A DNA stretch of 64,000 nucleotides from Halicephalobus mephisto (lineage: Eukaryota > Nematoda > Chromadorea > Rhabditida > Panagrolaimidae), in the NCBI GenBank assembly GCA_009193035.1, contig SWDT01000010.1, positions 124,001 through 188,000 on the forward strand, in the 5' to 3' direction. The notes beneath the pieces are model-generated. The model did no database searches. It was not told the origin of the DNA and saw nothing but the letters and a program-made list of their open reading frames with translations. Of the stretch, positions 22,067 through 33,923 are shown in pieces. The number at the start of each line of letters is the position of its first letter. Position 1 is the first letter of the stretch. Both the position numbers and the translations under genes were made by a program.

Positions 22067-22945
22067 ATGTCCGGTAATCAGAAATACATATCAACTCGGA
22101 AACTGAGGTTTGCAGTAACTTGCTCCAGTAATATGAACAGAAGTATGGAAGTTCACAACATTTTACTGCAAGTTTTCCTTCTTTTTGAATCTTTATATAT
22201 CAAATCTCATCTTCCATATATGAATTTTCATTTTCAGACAACGGAAGTTCGATATAAAATCCTTTGGAACTGGAAACACTGTAAAATTACCTGGTCCTTC
22301 TATAGATAAACCAAATGTTTACGAATTCGAAACGACTCCATACGACTTCATGTATAAAGATCTGAAAAACAAAGACCCCAAGCTGTAAGCATGCTGTTTT
22401 ATTGGACTTTTTACAGAAACACTTTCAGTTATACGAACAACGGACTGCTGTACATGCTCGAGAGAAACAGAAAAATTAAAAGATTTCCCCAAAAGTTCCA
22501 AAAGTGTACTGATGAATTTGACGTTATCATTTGTTTAGAAGAACGAGTCTATGATCAGGTTGGTGAAGCTCTAGACCTTTGCTCTTTTCTAGGTTTTTTA
22601 TTTCTAGGCATTAGATTTCTTGCAAAACAGGGTACCAACGTCCGGAGAACGAGTTCATGTGATCAATTTTGACATTGTAGACAACCCACAAGATGCAATG
22701 GTTGGTTCGGTATTGGTTGCGAACCTATGTCAAAAAGTGAGTAATCGTCCTTTTTATGGGAGCTTGTTCCCTTAAACGCACGAGGTTGATGCTTGCGTGC
22801 AAAACAACCAGACAAATTGATAAGCAATGTTGATTTTTAGCTGGAAGAGAGCGAAGACGTCGACAACGAAATGGACGACATATTGACGGAGATTGAGCTC
22901 AAAAACCAAACCAGAAATATTATGAATACTGTTTGTTTCTATTAA
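22067..22945 (+). CDS. ssup-72: SSU72 RNA polymerase II CTD phosphatase
   Basis: Five exons, 22067-22167, 22238-22384, 22429-22558, 22608-22736 and 22841-22945, give 203 residues, close to the 194 of the human protein. The P-loop CSSNMNRS (residues 19-26) has the CX5R catalytic Cys and Arg. The chain continues SFGTGNTVKLPGPSIDKPN, YEFETTPYDFMYKDL, LLYMLERNRKIKRFPQKFQ, VIICLEERVYDQ and ends NTVCFY like other SSU72 proteins. It removes Ser5 (and Ser7) phosphates from the polymerase II tail and takes part in 3'-end formation. The first intron has a GC donor (GCAAGT), required to keep the frame (see findings). The ATG sits 9 nt after a strong acceptor, suggesting trans-splicing. The symbol follows the C. 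elegans orthologue. Confidence 0.95.
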
Positions 22946-25431
22946 TAGCACAACTCTGTTTTCGGAAGAGATTGAATATCTCGTAAATTTGAGATGAAAA
23001 GATCTCCTGTCGGGAGAATAATTGGGGAAGGTAATTTCTTCAATTGTCTTCAAGGTGCAAATTGGAGTTCCTCTGGACAAGAGTCCCTGTCTTTCGACCA
23101 ATTGTACCGTCTTTCAGGAAAACAATTTTTCCTCTTACACAATCATTCAAAAATTGGGAGTCTATGATCTGATGAAAGTTGGATTGCTCCATTTCTTTCA
23201 TATTGTCTTTAAAATCTGGTTTGAAATTTCCCGGATTCTTGATCTCGTTAACTTTTGCGCGGGCGATGGAACTTTAGTTTATTTTCAGGTTGTTTTTCCC
23301 CATGGACCTTGCCAAGAATGATTGATAAGACCCAACTATTAAAAGTCAAGGTATTTGTCACGGAACTGCCCTAATTTGTTATAAAATTTTTTAAAAGTGT
23401 TTCAATGAATGATCAATCTATTTTTAACTGAAAAAGTTGTGTCGAAGAAAATCTCAACCGGAAAATACCCCATGTCAATGACACTGATGAATTTAGATTG
23501 CGCACATGAGGGTTTACTGGATATAGTTTTCTAAAGACTTGATTTTGACAGATTATGATTGAATTTTAATTTATGGTTTCCGGTCGATCTTCTAATGGAC
23601 GGATTGACCAATTGAGCGATGGATGACGACAATTATGGATGATCTAGTTTCAGAATTGGGTATTTAAAATTAATCCAACAGTTTTTTTATAAAATAATTG
23701 CAGTTTAATATTCTTTGAACTTTGGTTTTCTGACGTCGAAGAAAATGTTCATTCGTTAAACTGATTAGTAGAATCAAGATTTTTCGATAAAAAATCGTGA
23801 TCTGATTCCTTATTCGGGGTACAGATTCAGTACGTGACGTACTTTTGTCTGAAAATTTTTGTTTGAAAATTCATCCTACTTTGACTGTAATAGGAATAAT
23901 GTTTTTTTGAATATTTTCTGATTTTGATTAACTTTGACAATCGGAAGTTCATTAGTAATCCTTTTATTTATTGAATTCTGTTGACAGGACGAAAACCACT
24001 CGATTTCACAACAAAAGTGATCGTTGCTCAAGACCAGAATTTTAATTTATAAATACCCATGTCTGGTTTTAGTGATATTTAGTGCAAATTTCGCTGATTT
24101 TAATTTTAGAAATTTTAATAAAATTAAAATAATTAAAATTCCCTGATGTACGATAGACGGATATTCAGGGATGAATGAATTTAGATTGGTAGTTTTGATT
24201 TTTTAGGTTTTGTTTTTTATATTTTCTGCAAAGGTTGTTTTTGCAAGCCTTGATCTATTGATCGGGTGTTATTCCCATGGTGATCATTGGAGGCTGTCCG
24301 AAGGACTAATACTGTTCAAAAAGAAACAGCTAGAAGACCATAGAACTTGCTAGAACGTCATGGATAAGGGACAGGACATATACTCTTGGAGGAGTGTTTG
24401 TCCGGTCTGCGTTACACGCACAAGAAAGAACGCTATAAAAAAGAGATTCAGACCGACTAGAGAGATAAGATAGAACGAGAGAATTGAGACAACTAGATTG
24501 TTTGTTGTGAACTTCACGTGCAGAAAAAGCTTTCTCCGGCCTGCGGCCACCCGGGTGAAAGAAGCTTCGTATTCAACTGTCCTTGTGTTATTCTGGTTTT
24601 CCCTTTTCCTCATAAACAAGCTTAGTCCATGGGCTTCCCCAATTCCGATCTCCTTGTTTATCGCCATTAGCTCCGCCCATAGTTTGGAACTTCTGCTTTC
24701 GAGTTTCTCTTTTTAGTTAAGAAATTTTAAAAAACGTTCTGTCGAGCGTGACTGGATAATGATCACATTAGGCTTGATGTTTTATTCCACAAATTTCGTT
24801 ATTGTTTTTATTTCAATATTAAGTACTATATTAAGCGATTAACTGACGAACTAAGTCCAGCTTGAAACCAAGAGATACTTTCATGTGGTTTTAGCATGAC
24901 TTGAAATCAGCAGTCAATCCAAAAGTACTTGACCTTTTTGACATGTCGTAGACGTGTTTACTTATTTTTCAAGTTCTTTAAATACTGTAAAATTTTAAAT
25001 TATTATCCAGAATTCTGTTTTGAAATTTTCTAGAAATTTATTTTTTGAAAATTTTACAATAAATTTTATTTTTCATTTTCACCGTAATGACTGGAAATTT
25101 CTAGAATTTAATAAAAAAATTTTCGAACAACGTTTAATTCAAAAATTTTGGAATTTTCTAGAAAATTTTTGAAATTCACATTTGAAAAATTTTACAACTT
25201 TTGTTTTTAATTTTTTTTGTTTTAGTTTTTACGGGTTATTTTCTGTCAATATAATTTTGACAAAAATTTAAATTTTAGCAAATCAAAACTCCTCCATTCA
25301 GTTGATTGAAACTTTTGCCGTTTAAAACGTGTATTTTTCGGACCCAAACAGCCGCCTCTTTTTTGACCAAGAAAACTGATCTAATTCTTACTTTTCCGCT
25401 CTCGTTTGTTTTTATTTGAATTCAAGTCAAA
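22946..25431. other. 2.5-kb gene-poor region upstream of trehalose synthase
   Basis: Mostly AT-rich. Block 22998-23335 is less AT-rich with a 99-codon plus-strand frame of no recognisable domain. Block 24350-24700 is clearly GC-richer, with a 105-codon minus-strand frame containing one hydrophobic stretch and a plus-strand TATAAAA word at 24433. Neither was joined to a known gene. The leader of the tps gene ends in GAATTCAAG just before its ATG. Confidence 0.4.
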
Positions 25432-28400
25432 ATGGTCGTAGCTCCACCGATTGACGACAAAGGTAAGTATCAATTTTTTTAAATTTTATTGATCGGAAAA
25501 TTGACTTGTTATTGTTATAATGCTTGTTTATAACGAAATAATTTTAGAAAACAAAACAACCATGCAGAAAAATGAAACTGCTGTTTCTGAAAACAGATCT
25601 CCAAGCGCTCAAGCGGATGATCCTGAAAGTGAAATAGAAAGAACATTATCCCCTCCAGCTGATCAACCTTTCAGAAGAAGTAGGAGAGAATCGAAAGCTG
25701 CCTACAGTACCGGTTCTGTTGGTGGATTTATTGCTGACAGTATTAGATTAGTAAGTGCATTTTTCAGACAGTTGTTTTCTATTTTGATTTTTCCCCAGTT
25801 CGTCCACATGATTTTTTTCTGAAAGACAATGCTGAAACTCAGTGATTAAAAACGATCGAACTTTGTTCGATGACGTTATAGGCCTACTGCATAAAAGTCA
25901 TTTTCAACAAAGTATTTTTTCAGAGTATTATCAAGACATTAACAACTCTAGGAGGTGAATTTGATCCAAATGCAGAGACGACGAAACTGATCGACACAGG
26001 ACTGGACACAATTGCGGCTTTTTGGCGTCGAAGGGATTCTAATTCTGAAATTGCCTTCCAAGGGTTACTGTCTATTCTGGAGTTTTGTCTTCAACACAGC
26101 TTTGACAGTCATGAATACTTTGAGAAGTTTGTAAATGCTCTCGGATACAATACAGTTCAGTTCTGGAGAGCCGCGGTTCCCTACATTTACGATTCCGACA
26201 TGAGTTATGGAACAAAGTTTAGGGATAGTCTGCTGTTTTCTCTGACGCTTTACGATGTCAATACAGGCAAAAATAGATTGAAGTAAGTTTTTCAAAGGCC
26301 AAAGGTTGGATTTGGAATCGATTATTTTAGGGAACTTTATGCTGCAGTCCCTGGACTGAGGAAGTCGTTGTTAGGAGTTCATGCAAAAAGATTTTCCGAA
26401 CAATTTCATCATTTACAAAGAAGAAGATCCTGTAAATCTTTGAGGAATTCTGATGAATCACTTGATCAACATTCCAGTGATGAAGATGAAGACAAAAAAA
26501 GATCTGGATCAATTGACTCTGGTTCAGGAAGTCCTCCAGATGATTCTGCCAGTGTCACGATGAGAAGTCTTGCAAATACTCATTTCCAACAAAGAGTCAT
26601 CAATGTTTCCAATGCTCCTCCAGTATCTTTGAAGAGAGAGAAATCTGGAGAATGGGAAATCAAACAAGGCTCAGGAGGTTTAGTTTCATGTGTGGACCCA
26701 GTTATGTCAGCAAATGAAGAGAACATCTGGTTAGCTAACCTTGGAATGAACATGGATTCGAAGAAACTCAAAAGCACGGATCTTTTAAATGTCTCAGATG
26801 ACAGTGCTCCGCTTGCTCCGACAACAAACACTCTAGGATTGCCGTTGATAAGACAGAACATGGCTGAAGTCTTATTCCACGTCCTTGCCGATGATGAGAA
26901 AGATGAGGATGACAACATGGACAAGAAGAATATTCGGTAAGCTTTAGGTCGGACAAAATTTTCGAATAATGAGTTTCTTTAGTGAGGAAATGTCTCTTCT
27001 CGGAGTTCTGAACAACTATAACAAAGGAACCTATAAACTGAATCCTGTTGTCGTCCAAGAACAAGACTACAATGTCTACTACGGAGGCATCAGTAACGGA
27101 CTCCTCTGGCCTGCACTCCACAACCTCCCAGAATACATTGTTTCTGACTACGATGATCCTAAAGTAGGTTTTAATTAGAATTTTTAAAACTCCATATGTG
27201 GACTTTTTTAGACTCTGATCAGTCATTGGTGTTCTTATGTTCGAGTTAACTACCAATTCGCTCTTGATGCAGTTAGGAATAGTCGTCCACAGGACTTTAT
27301 CTGGATTCATGACTATCATTTGATGTTGACTGGAATGATCATGCAGTCTCTTGATCAGAATCTCGAGATTGGGTTCTTCCTTCACATCCCGTTCCTTCCG
27401 CCAGATAACTTCTTCACGAAATACAGAGTCTGTGCTTTTCCTATTCTTCGTGGGCTACTTAGATTCACGAAAGTGGGATTCCAAACTCATCGAGATAGAC
27501 AAATGTTCTGTCAACTCGTAGAGAAACATTTTCCTGCAGCTAAAATTCACTACGATCAAAAACTTGACATCAACACCATTACTTTCCAAGGATGGACTTG
27601 TTCTCTTGGTGTCTTTCCTGTAAGCATCAAAAATGAAGACTTTTTGAAAATTTCAAAAGCTCCGGAAACTGTCAGCAAAAGTCACATGATCAGGAAAAAG
27701 TTCCTCGGAGAGAATCCAGATCCTGAAATGAGACTATTCTTCAGTGTTGAAAGATTCGACTACACGAAAGGAATCAGAGAAAAACTTCTTGCTTACAAAA
27801 AATACTTTGAAAGACATCCCGAAAGAATCGGCAAGGATGTCCTCTTCCAAGTCGCCGTGACCAACAGAAGAAGTGTGGATACTTACCGTAAATATCAGGA
27901 TGAATGTATTGAACTTGCTGGAAAAATCAATGAAACATTCAAATGCCCAGAGAAACCAGAATGGAAACCTCTAGTTTTCCAAACAGATGGACTCCAGAGA
28001 GCTGAACTTATTGCTCATTATCTTGCGATGGATGTTGGAGTTGTTACTCCTAAAAAAGATGGAATGAATCTTGTTGCGAAAGAAATGCTTGTTTGTAATC
28101 CTGCTGCTGGTTTGATTCTTTCAACAGGAGCAGGAAGTGAGATCCAATTCACAACAGCAGGTCTTCATCCAGATGACGGAGATTTCAATTATCATCGAGT
28201 TAGCGATGTATATAACATCGATGAATATGCCGATGCTTTTTATTCCGCTGCGATTGAACCAGAAGAAGAAAGAGCTCGTCACGGACATCGACTTAATGAA
28301 TTCATCATGGCTAATGACATTGAACGATGGTCTGCAGCATTTTTGGATCCTGGATGGTCTCATCTTGTTATTCATCAATGCGAAGTCAAGACTCTGGATG

Positions 28401-29788
28401 ACTTTTATACGTTGATGATGAGGACAAGGGACGTCAGAAGACAGATTGTCGAGAGAGTCCTCAAAGGAGTCCCGATCAGACCCCACTTTGGGATCTCCTT
28501 GAATAACGCGAAGGAAAGTCTTCTCCAAGCCTGTGAACACAACTCCACTGTCCTTCGTGTCCAGACTTCTAACGAACAGGAATCTGGAGCTGCTGAAGCT
28601 GTCTTTGACATCAATACAGAACTAGATGAATTCGACAAAGATCTCAGTTTCTTGAAGTACGTGACAAGTGAAGATGTCTACAACATCGAGCAATTCATCA
28701 ATTCTCTCCAGGAGTACCATCCTGTTTCTGTCGCGAAATACCGTGAAGAGGCCATGGCTATTGGAGATCTCTTTACAGATGCTGATCATTTTAATTTCTT
28801 CTTTACTGATCGTGATGGAACTTTGAAACTTTACAGTTGCTCATATCCAGCGTCTGTTCAACCTGCTTATTCTGGAGTTATTCAAGCTCAATTTGCAAGG
28901 AGATGTGCCCAAACATGCGCCATCGTCACTACCGCCCCTATGATGCAGATTGGAGTTTTGGATGTTTCGACGATTCCGGAAGGATATTACTACTACGGAG
29001 CTTCCGCGGGAAGAGAATGGTTCATCGATCCTTCTAGTAAGTTCAAGGACACCTCTATTCCTGAACAGGATCTGGAGCTACTGGATAGAGTCTTTTTGTC
29101 GATTTCCTTGGTTCTGGAAGACCCAAAACTGAAGCACTTTGCCTGGATTGGATCTGGACTTCAGAAACATTATGGACACTTGACTGTGGCGAGACAAGAC
29201 GCGAATAAATCAATTCCGGAACATCAGGTCCAAGCAATGTAGGTTTTAATTTTCATGGATGAACTCCGTTTTATTTTTTGATATATCAACTTTCATTTTT
29301 AGTGTCTCCAAAGTCCATCAAATTGTGAAAGAAATTGATCCCATCGGTCAGCATCTATCCGTGAAAGAGTCTGAAACTGACATGAAGATTTATCTCAAAG
29401 AACGAGATACTGGAGATATTTTCGACAAAGGTCAAGGAATCAAGCTGCTCGTCGATCACATGCAATGCGATTTGAAAAGTGGAACCATTCTCGTTTGTGG
29501 TGACAGCGAAACCGATCTTCCGATGTTGAAGTTCTGTCTCGAAAGGAATCCCGCTGGGGTATTCACTGTCTGGGTCACGAGAAATGAGGAACTGAGGCAA
29601 ACAGTACGTTTCTATTTAAAAGATTAGTTTTTATATATGAATTTTAGGTCAAGAACTTGTGCGAAGAAAAGAACAACAGAAATTATGTCTTTGTTTCTTG
29701 TCCCGAGGTCCTTCTTGGGGGAATGGCTCAAGCAACAATCCGGGAAACTTCGATCTGTCGACCGAGAACAACCCTCGAGTCGGAATAA
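25432..29788 (+). CDS. tps: trehalose-6-phosphate synthase with HAD phosphatase domain
   Basis: Eight exons (25432-25462, 25548-25750, 25924-26282, 26331-26936, 26983-27163, 27212-29238, 29303-29603, 29648-29788) give 1,282 residues, like nematode TPS. The N-terminal 400 residues are nematode-specific, with a Ser/acidic stretch near 230-260. The GT20 domain (about 415-900) shows GGISNGLLWPALHN, FIWIHDYHLML, FFLHIPFLPPDNFF, VERFDYTKGI and DGMNLVAKEML. It joins UDP-glucose and glucose-6-phosphate to trehalose-6-phosphate. A C-terminal HAD domain follows, with FFTDRDGTLKLY near 990 (both Asp of DxDGT kept) and GDSETDLPM. Trehalose is a blood sugar and stress protectant in nematodes. It could be tps-1 or tps-2; that cannot be told here. 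The next gene is convergent, under 200 bp away. Confidence 0.95.
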
Positions 29789-29984
29789 TTTGAAGTACTC
29801 GATTGGCTCGATTTTCCGAGCTAATGACAGTCGCCAAATTGGCGAGATTAGTAACGACTAGTCTCGGTATTTTGTAAAGTAAAAGTACTTATTTGACAGT
29901 TCCAAGTTTGTTTGTTCATACGGTTCCTACTTTAAACTCCAAAAAAATAGTATAATTTTTACTTTTATTGTTTTTGAATAAAAA

Positions 29985-32900
29985 TTAAAATAATACAGAA
30001 TATTGTGGAAATAATTTGGAGATCAGATATTCCGTTCGGGACCAATCGAATTCAAAAGCATTTGTCCCGTTACCGTAGTAGGGCCTCTCAGGGGGCCAAT
30101 TCCCGATTAGTGGGGGCACGACCTTGTCCCAGAGATAATGATCGACTAATCTGTAATTGTTTTTAACTATTGGATTGGGATTAATGTCCATGTAGTTCAT
30201 CACGGAATTTGTAGCCATCCAGGAGTCGTCAAGAGTGGGTTGACTGTACTTGGCGAAATTGGTCCAAGTATCCGCAAAAAAGTCGGATACAAAATAATCG
30301 TTTTTGGTTACTTTACCATTTTGAAAAGCCGGTTTCCATAAATGTTCTTGCATGAAAACAAACAGAATGTCTTCACTATGGTACACAGCTGGAATTAAAA
30401 ATTGCTTTTCAATTACAGTATTTAGTACTTACGTTTGAATCCAGGAATGATGGTATTCCTGTTGATGTCGCTGGCGTAGGTTAATTCGTAAGTGTAGACT
30501 TTGCTGTTTCCGTTGGCGAGATACCAGTTGATCTCTTTGGTGATTAATCCGGTGAATCCGATACTTGTGAAAGCCTAAATTTACTCCACAATGAACAAAA
30601 CTAGGAACTTCTTTCGGGAGTTTCGAAATCAATCTAATTGAAAAATTCCGTGTTTTCAGTTTTTTACGAAAATGCTTTTAAACCAGAAGCCATATTCTGG
30701 AGGATTTATAAATAATCTTTGGGATTTAGAATTAAGAATTTTATATATGAATTTATGATCTTTAGGATCTTATAGATACCTTAATTTAACTAGTACTAGT
30801 ATATATAAGTTGAATTTAGTATCATAGTAATAAAAATACCTCATAGAATATCTGACTTTGAAATCTAGGACCACGTCTATATATCCACCAGATCCAGTTG
30901 ATATATAAACCAATAACTAAAAAGTAAAACCCACATCGTTCTGCATCTTGAACCAGGCTAGATTGTCATCGTCACTAGCTCCCATGGTTAGATAAACGTT
31001 CTCCAGAATGGTCTGGATATCGACTTCTCTGCTGGCCAAGTAACTGGCCATTAATTGGAAGAACAATTCAAAACTCTGTTTGGTGTAGTCACTAAACTGC
31101 AGTACTCCATTCGCGATGAATCCGAGTTCTAAATGAATGAAATGTAATTTTTCTAAATTAGTTACAGTAATCTCACCGTACAAAGCCCATTCGTCTCTAC
31201 AGTTTCCATAGATGACCGGGATGTTTGGTCTTTTCGCTGCAAGGTTCCTAGGGACATCAGGCATGAAGTAATTATCTTGGACCATATTCCATCCCAATAT
31301 CAGGGCCTAAATTGAGTAATGAGTGGATGAAAAAGAGATTAAAGTTATCTTTTTATCCATAAACAGAGTAGGAATTTCTCCGAAAAGAATAAATTTCAAT
31401 TTCTCTTCTGGTGGATATTTTAGAGTTAGAATTTTCTATGAACTTTCAGAATTCAATAGAAATTTGGAATCAATATCTGAATCCAAGAATTTAAGAAGTT
31501 CTTAGAATTCGTGTTGAGAAAAATTTGTAACAAGAATTATTTTCAATTTTCGCAGTATTATAGTTTCAAAATAAAAACCCTTTTATTGCTTTTCTGATTT
31601 TCCGAAACTTTGGAGGAAGGAACTGTCCCAGATGTTTCCTGTCAATATTTGTATTCTTACCCTATCCAGATCCAAAAATTGTGAGTAGTCCATGTTTGCT
31701 AAGCAGTTCCACAACCTCGTGTAATTCATGGTGTTCCAGTCATCTTTGGTGTAATTACACAAGGTTTCAGCCCTTTGAACACTGATATTCTGGAACCCTA
31801 TCGTTCCATCAAAGCAAGTCAGAACAGAACCTGATTCCATTATGGCTTGTTGGAAGAGATCTAAATTGGAATATTAATTAGTTAATGTTCATTAAAATCT
31901 TACTTTGAGACAACGGCGAAAATGTATGGGCAGCAACACTAGCGGATCCGGCAGATTCCCCAAACAGAGTAATCTGGTATGGATTCCCTCCGAAATTGAG
32001 GATTTCCTCCTTGACGAATTTGATGGCCTCTACTTGATCCAACATTCCTCTGTTGGCAGGAAAGTCATTAGTGAATGTGGTGAAAAATCCAAGCATCCCC
32101 AATCTGTATTGGATAGTGACGACTACCACTCCCCTGGAGACAAAGTTTCGGATGATGCCTTGGGGTTCGTAGTTTCGGATGCTGCCGGTTTGTAGGGATC
32201 CACCGTGGATCCAAAGCATCACGGGATATTTGTATTTCGATGTAGCCTGAAAAAAATTAAATTTAAGAATTACTATAAAAGGAAACGACCTTGATTCACA
32301 ATGCATAAATTCGTCCAAGTTTACAATAAAAATAAGCATAAATGTGTTTCAATAGAATTTTTGAACAGTTTCGAAGAACTAAATTAATATTCTCTCAATG
32401 CCATTCAACATTGTTACCTCTAATAAAAATCTGGATAGTGTTTGGAAAATTCAAATTTTTGAATTTCCGTGGCACTATACGATAGTGCTACTTGACCTAA
32501 TCTTTGTTCCCGCACAAATAACAGTCATAAAAATCTTGAATATTGTCCAAATATCATCATTTCTTGAATTTTATGGACACACTCCAAAATTGCTATTAAA
32601 ACTCATTTTTGAACAAAAGCCACGGTAATGACAAACCTGGATAGTGTTACAGAAATGTTGTTCCCTTAAATTTTCCAGACACTATCCAAATTTACTATTG
32701 GAGCGGATTTTCGAAATTGTTTCTTATTTCATAAAAACTTACATCCGGAGTATAAATATTCAGATACAAACAATCTTCATCGATGTCACTTCGCCCGTAT
32801 TGAGGACAAGCGGGTCTATCAAAAGTTGCATTCCAGGGGGAAGTCGTGAAATTGCCTAGTTTCATCGGCTTCTTCCATCTGAGGTCCCCGACCGGAGGAG

Positions 32901-33111
32901 TCAAGTAGGGGATTCCACGAAAGACATCCCCAGATCCATAATACATTTGACTTTTATCGCTCCCGAAATCCATATGAACCCCTGTTACTGAACCTCTTGA
33001 AGTTTGTACTGTGACGTAAGTAGGTTTAGGGGGTTTGAATTCACCGTAGCAAACAGAAGCTGATCCATACTGTATTAGTAAGCTGAGGACGAAGAAAATA
33101 CAAGTTTTCAT
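29985..33111 (-). CDS. secreted type-B carboxylesterase, copy A
   Basis: Seven exons (33111-32743, 32246-31904, 31860-31661, 31306-31177, 31128-30935, 30574-30433, 30388-29985) give 593 residues. Residues 1-19 are a signal peptide. Alpha/beta-hydrolase marks: EDCLYLNIYTPD, IHGG oxyanion loop, VVTIQYRLGMLGFF and the nucleophile elbow GESAGSAS. The acid is probably the Glu in NCRDEW and the base the His in PVYHSEDILFVF, so the triad looks intact. It hydrolyses carboxyl esters; nematode relatives include gut esterases. Its start is 812 bp from that of a related esterase on the other strand, and several intron positions match (for example the phase-1 intron before NLFQQAI). Intron 32247-32742 holds a fold-back repeat. 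An ATTTTAG acceptor lies 3 nt before the ATG. Confidence 0.94.
32433..32700. repeat. GGATAGTGTT fold-back repeat, array in an esterase intron
   Basis: Units with a GGATAGTGTT arm and a CACTATCC arm: 32433-32478 and 32639-32687, with a more diverged part between (about 32560-32600, GACACACTCC then TTGCTATTAAAA). The related copy at 63020-63190 is also intronic. Each unit is about 48 bp and can fold on itself. Confidence 0.7.
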
Positions 33112-33923
33112 GGCCTAAAATCAGTTGTCTGTTTTTAGCTTTTGGTAGCCCGGGAGTTTCCCCCTTCCACGTTATTGGCTTTAAAGAATAACCAAAAATC
33201 AAAGACTTTTACAACCTGTAAACGACTGATACTCATATCAGCCAGACTAGAACAGAAGCAATGGAAGTTCAAGTCTAAATTAAAAAAAAATAAAAATCAT
33301 AGTATAGCAGTCAATTATTCACTAAAAAGCACCAAATTTCATCGAAAAAGTAAACTTTGAGTTCAGAACACTCGGAACTAGTTTCTATTTTATTCTAATT
33401 TGGTTAGAAATGTACTTTTTAATAGATTTTGTATCTTCTGAGTTCAGTGTAAACTGAGGTACAGGTATATTTATATGAAAAAGACCATGAGATAACAATT
33501 TTTACAAAATTTATTTAGAAAAAAAAAACAAAAAATTCGTTCAGTGATTCCTGAACGGAAAACTCCAATTTCTCTGAATAATTCTGAAGTTGGAGTTTTT
33601 ATCTCAACACTTAAACTATCCTTATGGTATCCGTAAAATAAATACGGACACATAATTGGGTGAGAATATTGTTTCCACAATAAAGTTGTTAAGATTTTTC
33701 CTGATAAGCCATCAAATTTTATGACACCTTTTGCTTTTGAGATAATTGAAAACTACCGCTATCTCCTCAAATGAGTGAAGCATGATCCAGGAGCTAAATT
33801 TGATAAGCCTAAATTTTATGATCATTGAAGAATTCGTCAGGCCATTTTCGCAGTTTTGTCTAATGCCCTATAAAATTCCTGTGAAAAGTTTTTTTCGATA
33901 ACCGGGAATAATTGGTTCTGACG
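33112..33923. promoter_or_regulatory. divergent promoter region of the esterase pair
   Basis: 812 bp between two head-to-head esterases. It contains TGATAAG at 33702-33708 (as CTGATAAG) and at 33801-33807, matching the WGATAR sites used by intestinal GATA factors, and a TATAAAA box at 33869-33875 facing copy B. Gut expression is inferred, not seen. Confidence 0.5.
33869..33875 (+). promoter_or_regulatory. TATA box of esterase copy B
   Basis: TATAAAA, 49 nt before the ATG at 33924. The arrangement is like that seen before the CAP gene. Confidence 0.5.
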
